Virus record (IMG/VR): IMGVR_UViG_3300023172_000209 | Coordinates: 1-22,338 of that record | Source of the DNA: a virus | Length of the DNA: 22,338 nucleotides | Direction: 5' to 3' (one strand) | Shown here: in pieces, positions 1 to 6,207 of the stretch | How positions within the stretch are numbered: position 1 is the first letter of the stretch | How the letters are laid out: each line of letters opens with the position of its first letter | Notes under the pieces: model-generated | What the model was told of the DNA's origin: nothing | Databases searched by the model: none | The model's input: the letters and a program-made list of their open reading frames with translations, nothing else | Made by a program: the position numbers and the translations under genes

Positions 1-1790
1 CTTAGATCAGATTGGTAATGCGGTTGTGCATTAGTTGTTGCTTGACCAAAATAATTGCCAATGTATAGATTACCACTTGTACCAACACCAAACGTAGCGG
101 ATGCTTGATTAAGTATTCGAGTTCCGTCTAAATAGATAAACAAAGATCCGCTGCTACGAACCCAAGCAATATGATGCCATTGATTTAAACTGACTAGATT
201 ATTTGGTGAATTGTAGTTTGCAAGTGCTGCCCAAGATGTCCCATTTCCTGCTTCGTATCCAACTGATCCAGTGTTAGTTATATATGTGGTAAAGTTATCT
301 ATTCCCTGATGTGAACCTAAGCTTAGAATAACAGTGGCTGTTGCAAATGATTTAAAATAAAACCAACCATCTATAGTCCAATCGCCTTGATCTTGACGGA
401 AATCGTCACTGGCTGGAATTGTTAAATAATCACCCTGCCCATCAAAATACACAGACCCGCCGTGATCTGCCGCTGAGTATTCATTGTTATCGTTAGGAAC
501 ATCAGTAGTAAATGTAAATGCCGTTAAACTGCTTATTGGCCTTGCTGCTGTACTTACATCTTGCATAGTCGGCGTTGTACAACCTAAAAATACTGTACCA
601 ACACCCACTTGTGCTGGTGAATAAATTGAAGTTGTATCTGGTTCATAAGAATAGCCTTTTACAACATGAATATCTTTCATCCACCCTCTAAAATCGTTTA
701 TTCCGCTATTGCTATTTCCAATACTAAGACCCTGAGCTGTATAGTTATTATTATCGGTTGTAGAGGCGGCTTGAGTACCATTAAGAAAAATTTTTAAATT
801 TCCGGAACCATCTCTAGTTACACATATATGACCCCATACTCCTACTGCTGCAGTTGTTGATGCGCCCAAAACCGTACTTGTTGCGTAATAAACATTTACA
901 CCCCCAGAAGGGCCAAGCCATATTCTAAATCCATTCATATTAACGCTAGTTTGACGTGTATCAAAAATCTCGGATGAAAATGAATGTTCAAATTTATACC
1001 AAAAACTTACAGTAAAGGCTCCAGTACCAAATGCAAAATCAGAACTTGGTGCTATAACATTATCTGTATACGGTCCCCAACCAGAATCAGGAAAATATGT
1101 TGAATATCCCCCATGCCGATACGGACTAAACGTACCAGCATGAACATCTCCAGTTACAGTGATTGTGTGATTACTGGATGATGCATCGGTAATATCGTTG
1201 TTATCACCAGTGCCAGTAGCAGTTGCTAATAAAGTTGTATATCTACTGTTTTCTATAATAGTAACAAAACTAAGAGTAAAGCTTGATACGCTAGGCAGAA
1301 TATTTACTCCGTCTGATGCTCTAAATGTGATGGATCCAGTAAATTCTTGACCAGCATTAGATAAGTCTTGCGCAATAGGTGTGATAGTAAAGACACTGGA
1401 ATCTTGACTGATAGTAGCCATACTATCCATAGATCCAGCAGTTACATAAGAATATGATATAGGAAGACCGTCTGGATCTGAAGCAGCAAGAGTTATTATA
1501 GTTGCATCTTGTGGACTATCTGCATCCAGCACATAAGAACCAGAAGGTTGTCCGCCTGAATCCCATGTTGGAGTTTCATTTATTAAGGCTATTCTATACC
1601 AGCCAGCGCCGTTCCAGATATATAATGTATTACCAACAACTCTTTGATCACCTATTACATTTCCAACAGAGCTCAAATTATCAGTACTAGAAACTTGTTC
1701 AATAGTAGATATATCATCCGAAAGCTTTTCGGCTTTAATTTGACCACTACTTGCTATTAATTGGCTAAAAAGTCTGGACTTACTTGGCAT
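1..1790 (-). CDS. LamG-containing tail fibre/adhesin, C-terminus outside the window
   Basis: Read on the minus strand from the ATG at 1790-1788, the frame stays open for 596 codons to the left edge, so the gene is partial. Residues 1-20 (MPSKSRLFSQLIASSG) resemble the start of the fibre at 15551 and probably form an attachment peptide. Residues 54-68 hold the LYIWNGAGWYRI motif common in marine phage fibres. Residues about 75-178 form a cadherin/Ig-like beta domain (ASDPDGLPISYSY, ITFRASDG). Two LamG-like (concanavalin-type) domains follow, about 225-385 and 440-596, with typical edges such as VGVWGHICVTRDGSG and LNQWHHIAWVRSSGSLFIYL. LamG domains usually bind glycans, so a role in host-surface binding is likely. 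The stretch 1637-1095 is clearly paralogous, in inverted orientation, to 12781-13326 of the plus-strand fibre. A minus-strand late promoter lies just upstream. Confidence 0.88.
   Translation of the reverse strand, partial: MPSKSRLFSQLIASSGQIKAEKLSDDISTIEQVSSTDNLSSVGNVIGDQRVVGNTLYIWNGAGWYRIALINETPTWDSGGQPSGSYVLDADSPQDATIITLAASDPDGLPISYSYVTAGSMDSMATISQDSSVFTITPIAQDLSNAGQEFTGSITFRASDGVNILPSVSSFTLSFVTIIENSRYTTLLATATGTGDNNDITDASSSNHTITVTGDVHAGTFSPYRHGGYSTYFPDSGWGPYTDNVIAPSSDFAFGTGAFTVSFWYKFEHSFSSEIFDTRQTSVNMNGFRIWLGPSGGVNVYYATSTVLGASTTAAVGVWGHICVTRDGSGNLKIFLNGTQAASTTDNNNYTAQGLSIGNSNSGINDFRGWMKDIHVVKGYSYEPDTTSIYSPAQVGVGTVFLGCTTPTMQDVSTAARPISSLTAFTFTTDVPNDNNEYSAADHGGSVYFDGQGDYLTIPASDDFRQDQGDWTIDGWFYFKSFATATVILSLGSHQGIDNFTTYITNTGSVGYEAGNGTSWAALANYNSPNNLVSLNQWHHIAWVRSSGSLFIYLDGTRILNQASATFGVGTSGNLYIGNYFGQATTNAQPHYQSDL
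1095..1637 (-). repeat. Inverted paralogous segment, left copy
   Basis: This pairs with 12781-13326 on the plus strand. Both encode the LYIWNG motif, the cadherin-like domain and the link to LamG1. Bases 1513-1554 are a perfect 42-base reverse complement of 12861-12902, and identity drops on either side. Confidence 0.88.
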
Positions 1791-1822
1791 AAGGTTTCTC
1801 TCATTTATATCATAGTTGATAC

Positions 1823-1830
1823 TATTTATA
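1823..1830 (-). promoter_or_regulatory. T4-type late promoter box for the minus-strand fibre
   Basis: The plus strand reads TATTTATA, so the minus strand has the exact T4 late promoter consensus TATAAATA, 33 bases upstream of the fibre start codon. T4-like phages read this box with gp55-type sigma and the sliding clamp. It sits back to back with an early-type promoter facing right. Confidence 0.75.
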
Positions 1831-1851
1831 AAAAAATAATTAGAAAAAATG

Positions 1852-1891
1852 CATTTTAAGGGTTTACAATACATATTAGATAATATATAAT
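1852..1891 (+). promoter_or_regulatory. Early-type sigma70 promoter, copy 1 of 3
   Basis: The upstream box CATTTTAAGGG (1852-1862) leads into a -35 TTTACA (1863-1868), a 17-base spacer and a perfect -10 TATAAT (1886-1891). The same arrangement with the same spacing occurs at 4638 and 5255. It reads into the DUF932-type gene. This copy has A for G at one base of the box. Confidence 0.85.
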
Positions 1892-1912
1892 GTTTACATA
1901 TTAAGTGAAAAA

Positions 1913-1924
1913 GAATCGGAGAAA
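1913..1924 (+). promoter_or_regulatory. Conserved leader/ribosome-binding element GAATCGGAGAAA, copy 1
   Basis: GAATCGGAGAAA precedes the ATG at 1929. The CGGAGA core acts as the Shine-Dalgarno sequence and decides the start. The same 12 bases occur at 4691, and GAATCGGAAGGA at 5308. Confidence 0.7.
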
Positions 1925-1928
1925 TATA

Positions 1929-2885
1929 ATGGCACATGAAGTTGAAACAATGGCATACGCTGGTGAATTACCTTGGCACGGTCTTGGTGTTCCAGTGAGT
2001 AATGATCTAACCCCGTGGCAAATGCAACAAAAAGCTGGTCTTGATTGGGGTGTAGAAAAAGTTGATGCTTTTGTTAACATCGGTGGTCAACAAGTAAAAA
2101 CTGGTCAGCAAGCACTTATCCGTACAAGTGATAATACAATTCTTACTAATGTTGGTGAGGGTTGGAATCCAGTTCAAAATGCTGAAGCATTTGACTTCTT
2201 TAATGACTTTGTTATGGAAGGTGATATGGAAATGCATACAGCCGGATCTTTAAAAAACGGTCAAATTGTTTGGGCTCTTGCAAAAGTAAAAGAGTCCTTT
2301 GATCTATTTGGTGAAGATCGGGTAGACTCTTACTTTCTGTTTTCAAATCCACATCAGTATGGTAAAGCAATTGATATTCGTTTTACTCCAATTCGTGTAG
2401 TATGTAATAATACTCTTACTATGAGTTTAAATGCTAGTGCTGATCGTGCAGTAAAAGTTGGTCATCGTACAGTTTTTGATGCAGATTTAGTAAAACAAAA
2501 ACTTGGTCTTGCAACCGAAAAGTTTGCAAAATATAAAGATATGGCCCAGTTTCTTAGTTCTAAGCGTTTTAAAGTTGAAGACCTTCTTAACTTTTATAAC
2601 GATATTGCCCCACATAGCACAACGGAAGGTAAAGAAAAAACCATTGCTTCATATGAAGACCTTTCTCGTGGTGCTAAAATGTGTTATGATGCTCTTGAAA
2701 CACAACCTGGTGCAGAGTACGGTGCAGGAACTTGGTGGCAAGCTTTTAATTCAGTAACATATTATACTGACCATCAACAAGGACGCAATGCTGAAAATCG
2801 TCTTTATAATCAGTGGTTTGGTTACAATCAAACACGTAAAGTAAAAGCTGCTGAAAAAGCGGTTGAATATGCTATGGCCTCTTAA
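1929..2885 (+). CDS. DUF932-type phage/plasmid-like protein
   Basis: This 318-residue protein starts MAHEVETMAYAGELPWHGLG, the hallmark opening of the DUF932 (TIGR03299, phage/plasmid-like protein) family, and has the usual length. The later RFTPIRVVCNNTLTMSL segment (about residues 158-174) is also characteristic of the family. The ATG at 1929 is chosen over an in-frame GTG at 1905 because GAATCGGAGAAA lies 4 bases before it and the GTG falls inside the conserved leader. The family is common on phages and plasmids, and its biochemical role is not established. The gene is expressed from a strong sigma70-like promoter that it shares in type with two other small-gene units, which suggests early expression. 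No signal peptide or membrane segment is visible. Confidence 0.92.
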   Translation: MAHEVETMAYAGELPWHGLGVPVSNDLTPWQMQQKAGLDWGVEKVDAFVNIGGQQVKTGQQALIRTSDNTILTNVGEGWNPVQNAEAFDFFNDFVMEGDMEMHTAGSLKNGQIVWALAKVKESFDLFGEDRVDSYFLFSNPHQYGKAIDIRFTPIRVVCNNTLTMSLNASADRAVKVGHRTVFDADLVKQKLGLATEKFAKYKDMAQFLSSKRFKVEDLLNFYNDIAPHSTTEGKEKTIASYEDLSRGAKMCYDALETQPGAEYGAGTWWQAFNSVTYYTDHQQGRNAENRLYNQWFGYNQTRKVKAAEKAVEYAMAS

Positions 2886-2896
2886 GGTCATAGCTT

Positions 2897-2904
2897 TATA
2901 AATA
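2897..2904 (+). promoter_or_regulatory. T4-type late promoter box upstream of a small gene
   Basis: An exact TATAAATA lies 12 bases past the DUF932-type stop and 33 bases before the likely start at 2937. That is the same distance as for the minus-strand fibre, which supports a real late promoter. Confidence 0.7.
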
Positions 2905-2936
2905 TTTACAGTAATAACAATAAAGGGAATATGGTG

Positions 2937-3125
2937 ATGTTTAGCATCGAGTTAGACATCCCTAATCACCTGCCAATGGGAGACTTATCTCAGTTTGCAA
3001 GTGATAACAACGTTACATTTGAAATCGTAAAAGTTGAGGGACGCAAGTCGACCGTGAAGTTCACGGCTCGCAATAAAGATTCATTTGAAAAATTTAAGGG
3101 GCTGGTTGAAGAAAAAATTAGATAA
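2937..3125 (+). CDS. Small phage protein of unknown function
   Basis: The product is 62 residues from the ATG at 2937. AAGGGA lies at 2923-2928, giving 8 bases of spacing; the in-frame ATG at 2931 would leave only 2. I do not recognise the family. It alternates beta-like and helical stretches (MFSIELDIPNHLPMGDL at the start, VEGRKSTVKFTARNKDSFEKF near the end), which suggests a compact alpha/beta fold. It has no cysteines or membrane segment. The exact TATAAATA upstream suggests late expression, unlike the early-type genes on either side. Confidence 0.65.
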   Translation: MFSIELDIPNHLPMGDLSQFASDNNVTFEIVKVEGRKSTVKFTARNKDSFEKFKGLVEEKIR

Positions 3126-3137
3126 TATTACAAAACT

Positions 3138-3167
3138 GTTACAAGAAATTTAACTATGTGTTAATAT
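3138..3167 (+). promoter_or_regulatory. Possible weak sigma70-like promoter for the permease gene
   Basis: GTTACA (3138-3143), an 18-base spacer and TAATAT (3162-3167) lie upstream of the permease start. The TTACAAG part recalls the strong early promoters, but the CATTTTAGGGG box is absent, so this is tentative. Confidence 0.3.
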
Positions 3168-3202
3168 ATAAAATTATAATTAACTATAGGAGAAAAATTA
3201 CA

Positions 3203-4165
3203 ATGGAACTTGTAACTCTCTGGATGGCAGTCGGATTCTTATTCGCTGCATATTCAGTTATTGCTAATGATTCTGTACAGACTCTCGGTACTTGGATCGC
3301 ATCAAACAATGAGAGATTTAATTGGAAAGTTATGTGGGGAGCAGCAAGTGCAGTACTGCTCTACACCTTATGGTACGGTTGGTACATGAACGGAGGCGAC
3401 ATTAGTTACGGTCGTCTAAATAAGATCCCGTTTCAAGAAATCCAATGGTATCATGCAGCTGCACCAGGTTTGCTTTTAATACTAACAAGAATAGGCGTAC
3501 CGGTAAGTACGTCTTTTTTAGTTTTATCTGCTTTCGCTTCAACGTTTGTTCTTGAAAAAATGCTTATGAAATCTATGATGGGATATGCTGTTGCAGCAGT
3601 AGCGGCATATGCTATATGGATTATAGTCAGTAAGATATTAGATGAAGCAAAACCGGTAAAAGAAGAACATAAGAAATTATGGCGAATAGGTCAATGGGTA
3701 ACCACTGGATTTCTTTGGTTCACTTGGTTAAGTCATGATATGGCTAATATTGCCGTTTTCCTTCCAAGACAGATACCTATTGATTTAATGATAGTTGTCA
3801 GTTCAGTGTTTGTTTTTGGTCTCTGGTATATGTTTCGAGAAGGTGGAGGTAAGATCCAAAAAATTGTTCTTGAAAAACATAATACACGTTATGTCAGATC
3901 GGCTACAATTATTGATCTGGTGTATTGGATTATTTTATTTTTCTTTAAAGAACTAAATGATATTCCAATGTCAACAACTTGGGTATTTGTTGGTTTACTA
4001 TGTGGTAGAGAATTAGCAATGGCAACCGTCACTGGTAAAGAAAAATTTAAAGTTGTTTTTCCTCTAATAGGAAAAGACTTTCTAAAGATGATGGTAGGAC
4101 TTGCGGCTTCGGTCGGCGTAGTGCTTACTATACATTACATAATAGTTCCTAACGGACTTCATTAA
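3203..4165 (+). CDS. PiT-like (inorganic phosphate transporter family) membrane protein
   Basis: This 320-residue polytopic membrane protein has about 8-10 hydrophobic segments. The ATG at 3203 is chosen because AGGAGA lies at 3188-3193; the longer reading from 3158 has no ribosome site. The two halves carry matching motif pairs: FAAYSVIANDSVQTLG (14-29) with GVPVSTSFLVLSA (98-110), and LSHDMANIAVFLP (176-188) with DIPMSTTWVFVG (253-264). An ND-type motif followed by a P-x-S-T-[ST] motif in each half is the inverted-repeat signature of PiT (COG0306-like) permeases, which import phosphate with Na+ or H+. GDISYGRL at 65-72 is a further motif. I infer a role in phosphate uptake during infection, and other anions are possible. 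The gene stands alone and ends in a strong hairpin terminator. Confidence 0.68.
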   Translation: MELVTLWMAVGFLFAAYSVIANDSVQTLGTWIASNNERFNWKVMWGAASAVLLYTLWYGWYMNGGDISYGRLNKIPFQEIQWYHAAAPGLLLILTRIGVPVSTSFLVLSAFASTFVLEKMLMKSMMGYAVAAVAAYAIWIIVSKILDEAKPVKEEHKKLWRIGQWVTTGFLWFTWLSHDMANIAVFLPRQIPIDLMIVVSSVFVFGLWYMFREGGGKIQKIVLEKHNTRYVRSATIIDLVYWIILFFFKELNDIPMSTTWVFVGLLCGRELAMATVTGKEKFKVVFPLIGKDFLKMMVGLAASVGVVLTIHYIIVPNGLH

Positions 4166-4195
4166 AAAAGGGGAGCTTCGGCTCCCCTTTCTTTT
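4164..4195. terminator. Bidirectional rho-independent terminator
   Basis: GGGGAGC (4170-4176), a TTCG tetraloop and GCTCCCC (4181-4187) form a perfect stem. It has A-rich sequence before and TTTCTTTT after, so it can end the permease transcript and the convergent minus-strand small gene. Confidence 0.9.
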
Positions 4196-4216
4196 CCCTT
4201 AATTTTCACTGGCTAA

Positions 4217-4450
4217 TTATTTTTTATTCCAAATGTGCCAGAGTACTGCTAATGCAACTAGACCGACCAGTCCTTGATCACTAAAGTTTGATAGCAATCC
4301 TAGGATGTTTCCTGTTACATTTACGTCTGGCCAGAACGGAATGTTCATTCCGTTAAATAAAATTTCTAGTACAATCCCCAGACCAATTAAACTTACGCCT
4401 GCAGATGCTAGCGCGCTGGCCCATCCCTTGATTGAATTTAGTACTTCCAT
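4217..4450 (-). CDS. Small two-helix membrane protein, possible holin-like
   Basis: The product is 77 residues, read from the ATG at 4450-4448 with AAGGAGAG on the minus strand just upstream. It has two hydrophobic segments, about residues 12-32 (SALASAGVSLIGLGIVLEIL) and 58-74 (QGLVGLVALAVLWHIW), joined by a polar and aromatic linker, and ends NKK. Small two-helix proteins with a short basic tail include class II holins, but no lysis enzyme lies nearby, so that role is only a guess. It is the only minus-strand gene between the plus-strand units, it converges on the bidirectional terminator, and it must use its own promoter in the 4451-4560 stretch. Confidence 0.75.
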   Translation of the reverse strand: MEVLNSIKGWASALASAGVSLIGLGIVLEILFNGMNIPFWPDVNVTGNILGLLSNFSDQGLVGLVALAVLWHIWNKK

Positions 4451-4486
4451 TTTTTCTCTCCTTAATTGTTTTGAGAATATGTGACG

Positions 4487-4503
4487 GTATATACTTTATA
4501 TAC
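4487..4503. repeat. AT-rich perfect inverted repeat upstream of the minus-strand small gene
   Basis: GTATATA, CTT, TATATAC form a perfect 7-bp inverted repeat 37 bases upstream of the minus-strand start codon. It could be an operator or contain a -10-like element. It is not a terminator, since no T-run follows. Confidence 0.5.
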
Positions 4504-4521
4504 TTGCATCACTGTTGATAG

Positions 4522-4537
4522 GTGTATAGTCATACAC
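4522..4537. repeat. Second small inverted repeat in the divergent intergenic region
   Basis: GTGTAT, AGTC, ATACAC form a perfect 6-bp inverted repeat, 18 bases from the first. Together they are the only structure I see in 4451-4637, which is otherwise AT-rich and non-coding. Confidence 0.45.
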
Positions 4538-4637
4538 TCTTATCATGGTTTTATTTAGTAATGTTATAATTTACATTTAGAACAGTTTTTAATCTTTGTA
4601 ATATAAATGTTACACATGAAAAAGTACAAAAAAAAAT

Positions 4638-4677
4638 CATTTTAGGGGTTTACAAGTAGTGTAAAATAGTATATGTT
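4638..4677 (+). promoter_or_regulatory. Early-type sigma70 promoter, copy 2 of 3
   Basis: The box CATTTTAGGGGTTTACA (4638-4654) includes the -35 TTTACA (4649-4654). A 17-base spacer and the -10 TATGTT (4672-4677) follow. It reads into the gene pair 4709-5241. Confidence 0.83.
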
Positions 4678-4690
4678 ATAAGAGTAAATA

Positions 4691-4702
4691 GAATCGGAGA
4701 AA
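4691..4702 (+). promoter_or_regulatory. Conserved leader/ribosome-binding element GAATCGGAGAAA, copy 2
   Basis: It is identical over 12 bases to the element at 1913 and supplies the ribosome-binding site for the ATG at 4709. Confidence 0.7.
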
Positions 4703-4708
4703 GAAAAA

Positions 4709-5023
4709 ATGAAAATCATCGTAAAACATATGGATCGCAATGAAATCACCGGCGACGTAGAAGGTTTTACACCAGTTGCAGAAGTCAATGCTTCTTACTT
4801 TTCTAACGATTTTGAAAAAGCGCTTGAGTATGCATTTCGTTGGACCAACAACTTAATGGGTAGCTGGTCTAAGAAAATTGGCGAAGATGCTAATGATGAT
4901 GTAACAGTTCTTATTGAACGTGAAGATGGTTTAGGTCTTCGTTCTACTTCAATGGGTGATCGTATGGAAGTCGATGGCGTTGAATACAGAGTTGCAATGG
5001 TTGGCTTTAAGGAGGTAGCGTAA
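4709..5023 (+). CDS. Conserved phage hypothetical protein (104 aa)
   Basis: The product begins MKIIVKHMDRNEITGDVEGF. Central features are ALEYAFRWTNNLMGSWSKKI (about 38-57) and the C-terminal YRVAMVGFKEVA. I recognise the EYAFRWTNN and VAMVGFKE blocks as belonging to a conserved family of small phage proteins without a known function. It is acidic overall, soluble and has no cysteines. The start is set by the conserved GAATCGGAGAAA leader. Its stop codon overlaps the start of the next gene (TAATG), and GGAGGT at 5011-5016 inside its end serves that gene, so the two are translationally coupled. Confidence 0.85.
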   Translation: MKIIVKHMDRNEITGDVEGFTPVAEVNASYFSNDFEKALEYAFRWTNNLMGSWSKKIGEDANDDVTVLIEREDGLGLRSTSMGDRMEVDGVEYRVAMVGFKEVA

Positions 5024-5241
5024 TGTCTATAGCAGAAATCGCTTTTGTTGGAGATGAGATTCGCCGTATCAATGCTGATACGGCTCAAGGTGAACAATCT
5101 ACAATGGTTCAGCACGATATGAAGCAATGGGCTTTGAAAGAAGGTCATTGGCCTCAGATGGACTATGTTCACATGATTGCAGCTCATGGTGTTGCTCGTG
5201 GATGGACACAAGAAGGTTTCACTGGATTGGAGACTTACTAA
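5023..5241 (+). CDS. Conserved small phage protein (72 aa)
   Basis: The product begins MSIAEIAFVGDEIRRINADT and ends ARGWTQEGFTGLETY. A perfect GGAGGT lies 6 bases before the ATG, which overlaps the upstream stop codon. It is mainly helical with many His, Met and Trp residues (KQWALKEGHWPQMDYVHM). I do not know a function. It is co-transcribed with the preceding gene from the promoter at 4638. No terminator is visible before the next promoter at 5255, so read-through into the next unit is likely. Confidence 0.78.
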   Translation: MSIAEIAFVGDEIRRINADTAQGEQSTMVQHDMKQWALKEGHWPQMDYVHMIAAHGVARGWTQEGFTGLETY

Positions 5242-5254
5242 GTGGCATAAAGTT

Positions 5255-5294
5255 CATTTTAGGGGTTTACAAGCCCCTAAAATTATACTATATT
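5255..5294 (+). promoter_or_regulatory. Early-type sigma70 promoter, copy 3 of 3
   Basis: The box CATTTTAGGGGTTTACA (5255-5271) is identical over 17 bases to copy 2. A 17-base spacer and the -10 TATATT (5289-5294) follow. It reads into the 5327-6178 gene cluster. Confidence 0.85.
5256..5283. repeat. Palindrome formed by a second, inverted copy of the promoter box
   Basis: ATTTTAGGGG (5256-5265) is mirrored exactly by CCCCTAAAAT (5274-5283). The -35 hexamer sits in the 8-base loop between. Only this promoter copy is palindromic, which suggests a dimeric or doubled binding site over the -35 region. Confidence 0.6.
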
Positions 5295-5307
5295 GATAGT
5301 GTAAAAA

Positions 5308-5320
5308 GAATCGGAAGGAA
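5308..5320 (+). promoter_or_regulatory. Conserved leader/ribosome-binding element, copy 3 variant
   Basis: GAATCGGAAGGAA is the third copy, with AGGA extending the Shine-Dalgarno core. The -10 to element distance (14 bases) equals that of copy 2. It sets the ATG at 5327. Confidence 0.65.
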
Positions 5321-5326
5321 ATAAAA

Positions 5327-5728
5327 ATGACTTACACTTACTCAGATTGTGGTTTTTCAGATCTCCATAAAGATGTTTATGGTTTCCGTCCTCGTGGTGA
5401 TCTTATGGATGAGTGGAATGCTCGTACACATCGCCAGAAACAAGAGTTATGGAATGCTCTTTGCGATGAGCTTGAAACAAAAATCAAGCATGAAAAAATT
5501 GCTGAAGAACAAGCCGTTGCTGAGTTTAAAGAACGGATTGAGCAAGCTCAAGTTTGGGGTGCCAGAGATTACTGGGATGCTCTTCGCTGGATCACAGGAT
5601 GTGAAACTTTCTATCACATTCAAGATGTTGAACATTTTGTATGGGAACAAGGCATCCTATTTACCGACTTTGGTAAGCAACTTATCAAAGATATTGCAAA
5701 AGTAACTGAATACAAGGAATATGCATAA
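5327..5728 (+). CDS. Conserved phage hypothetical protein (133 aa)
   Basis: The product begins MTYTYSDCGFSDLHKDVYGF and contains FRPRGDLMDEW, a long charged helix at about residues 45-75 (ETKIKHEKIAEEQAVAEFKE) likely to be a coiled coil, ARDYWDALRWIT, and VEHFVWEQGILFTDFGKQL near the end. I recognise the 'YSDLHKDVYGFRPRG' start and 'GILFTDFGK' end as a widespread uncharacterised phage family. The start is fixed by the GGAAGGAA leader. Its stop overlaps the start of the next mini-gene. Position behind an early-type promoter suggests early expression; its function is unknown. Confidence 0.87.
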   Translation: MTYTYSDCGFSDLHKDVYGFRPRGDLMDEWNARTHRQKQELWNALCDELETKIKHEKIAEEQAVAEFKERIEQAQVWGARDYWDALRWITGCETFYHIQDVEHFVWEQGILFTDFGKQLIKDIAKVTEYKEYA

Positions 5729-5802
5729 TGGGAACGGTTGTTGCTTGTGGATTATTTTTTATAGTAATGATTTTAATAACGGTCTTTGTTGAAGGAATTT
5801 AA
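5728..5802 (+). CDS. 24-residue single-helix membrane micropeptide
   Basis: The ATG at 5728 overlaps the preceding TAA (TAATG). The 24-codon frame reads MGTVVACGLFFIVMILITVF followed by VEGI, almost entirely one membrane helix with an acidic end. AAGGAAT at 5714-5720 is a plausible ribosome site. The overlap and clean hydrophobic composition argue for a real gene. The extreme shortness keeps confidence moderate, and no function can be assigned. Confidence 0.5.
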   Translation: MGTVVACGLFFIVMILITVFVEGI

Positions 5803-5805
5803 ATA

Positions 5806-5964
5806 ATGTGGTATGTTGAAGGAATATATAATTGGAACACAGGAGAAAAAGAAAGGTATGAAGGTTTAACCGAAAAGCAAAAAGCTGATATTCACAATAG
5901 AATGTGGAAAGAAGGTTATACCTTTGTTAGATCAGGGAGAATGTTTTATGGGAATTGCAGTTAA
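5806..5964 (+). CDS. Small hypothetical protein (52 aa)
   Basis: The frame begins MWYVEGIYNWNTGEKERYEG, continues LTEKQKADIHNRMWKEGYTF and ends GNCS. GAAGGAATT lies just before the ATG, and the gene starts 3 bases after the previous stop. It is rich in Trp and Tyr, with an alternating pattern that suggests a short beta hairpin and a helix. The start of the next gene lies inside its last codons, a normal packing for this cluster. I do not recognise the family. Confidence 0.6.
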   Translation: MWYVEGIYNWNTGEKERYEGLTEKQKADIHNRMWKEGYTFVRSGRMFYGNCS

Positions 5965-6178
5965 TTCAGCTAGATCAGATTCTTACATTGGAACTTTTTA
6001 TAAAAAAGATAAATCTGATATGGAACAATTGGTTACAGTTAGAAAAATTGTATCCAATTTAAATAAAGATTTAAAACGTGCTGGCAAAAATTATCAGTTT
6101 TATGTTAAGTGTCAAGGTCATGGTCATATTCCTCTTAATTTAGCTGATAGTATGGATGCTTACATTTATAAAAGATAA
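5948..6178 (+). CDS. Small hypothetical protein (76 aa)
   Basis: The start is the ATG at 5948 (MGIAVNSARSDSYIGTFYKK), with GGGAGAA at 5937-5943 as ribosome site. A longer reading from a TTG at 5924 is less likely. It overlaps the previous frame by 17 bases. The sequence is basic, with NLNKDLKRAGKNYQFYVKCQ then GHGHIPLNLADSMDAYIYKR at the end. The GHGH stretch is notable but no metal site can be claimed. It is the last gene before the terminator at 6208, so it closes the early-type unit. Confidence 0.68.
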   Translation: MGIAVNSARSDSYIGTFYKKDKSDMEQLVTVRKIVSNLNKDLKRAGKNYQFYVKCQGHGHIPLNLADSMDAYIYKR

Positions 6179-6207
6179 TAAGTTAAATTTCCTTTGTTAT
6201 AAACTGT

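Noticed and set aside
1502-1690. Plus-strand 62-codon frame
   Set aside because: It lies antisense inside the LamG fibre gene, whose minus-strand frame has clear domain content.
1905-1928. Upstream GTG start for the DUF932-type protein
   Set aside because: It would translate the conserved leader and ribosome site; family proteins start at the MAHEVET position.
3158-3202. Upstream start for the permease
   Set aside because: There is no ribosome site, and the added residues come from AT-rich leader containing the AGGAGA that serves the ATG at 3203.
4602-4609. TATAAATG as a late promoter before 4709
   Set aside because: It differs from the late box at the last base, and the strong early-type promoter just downstream explains expression.
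4795-5211. 138-codon minus-strand frame
   Set aside because: It is antisense to two coupled plus-strand genes with good ribosome sites and recognisable conserved blocks.
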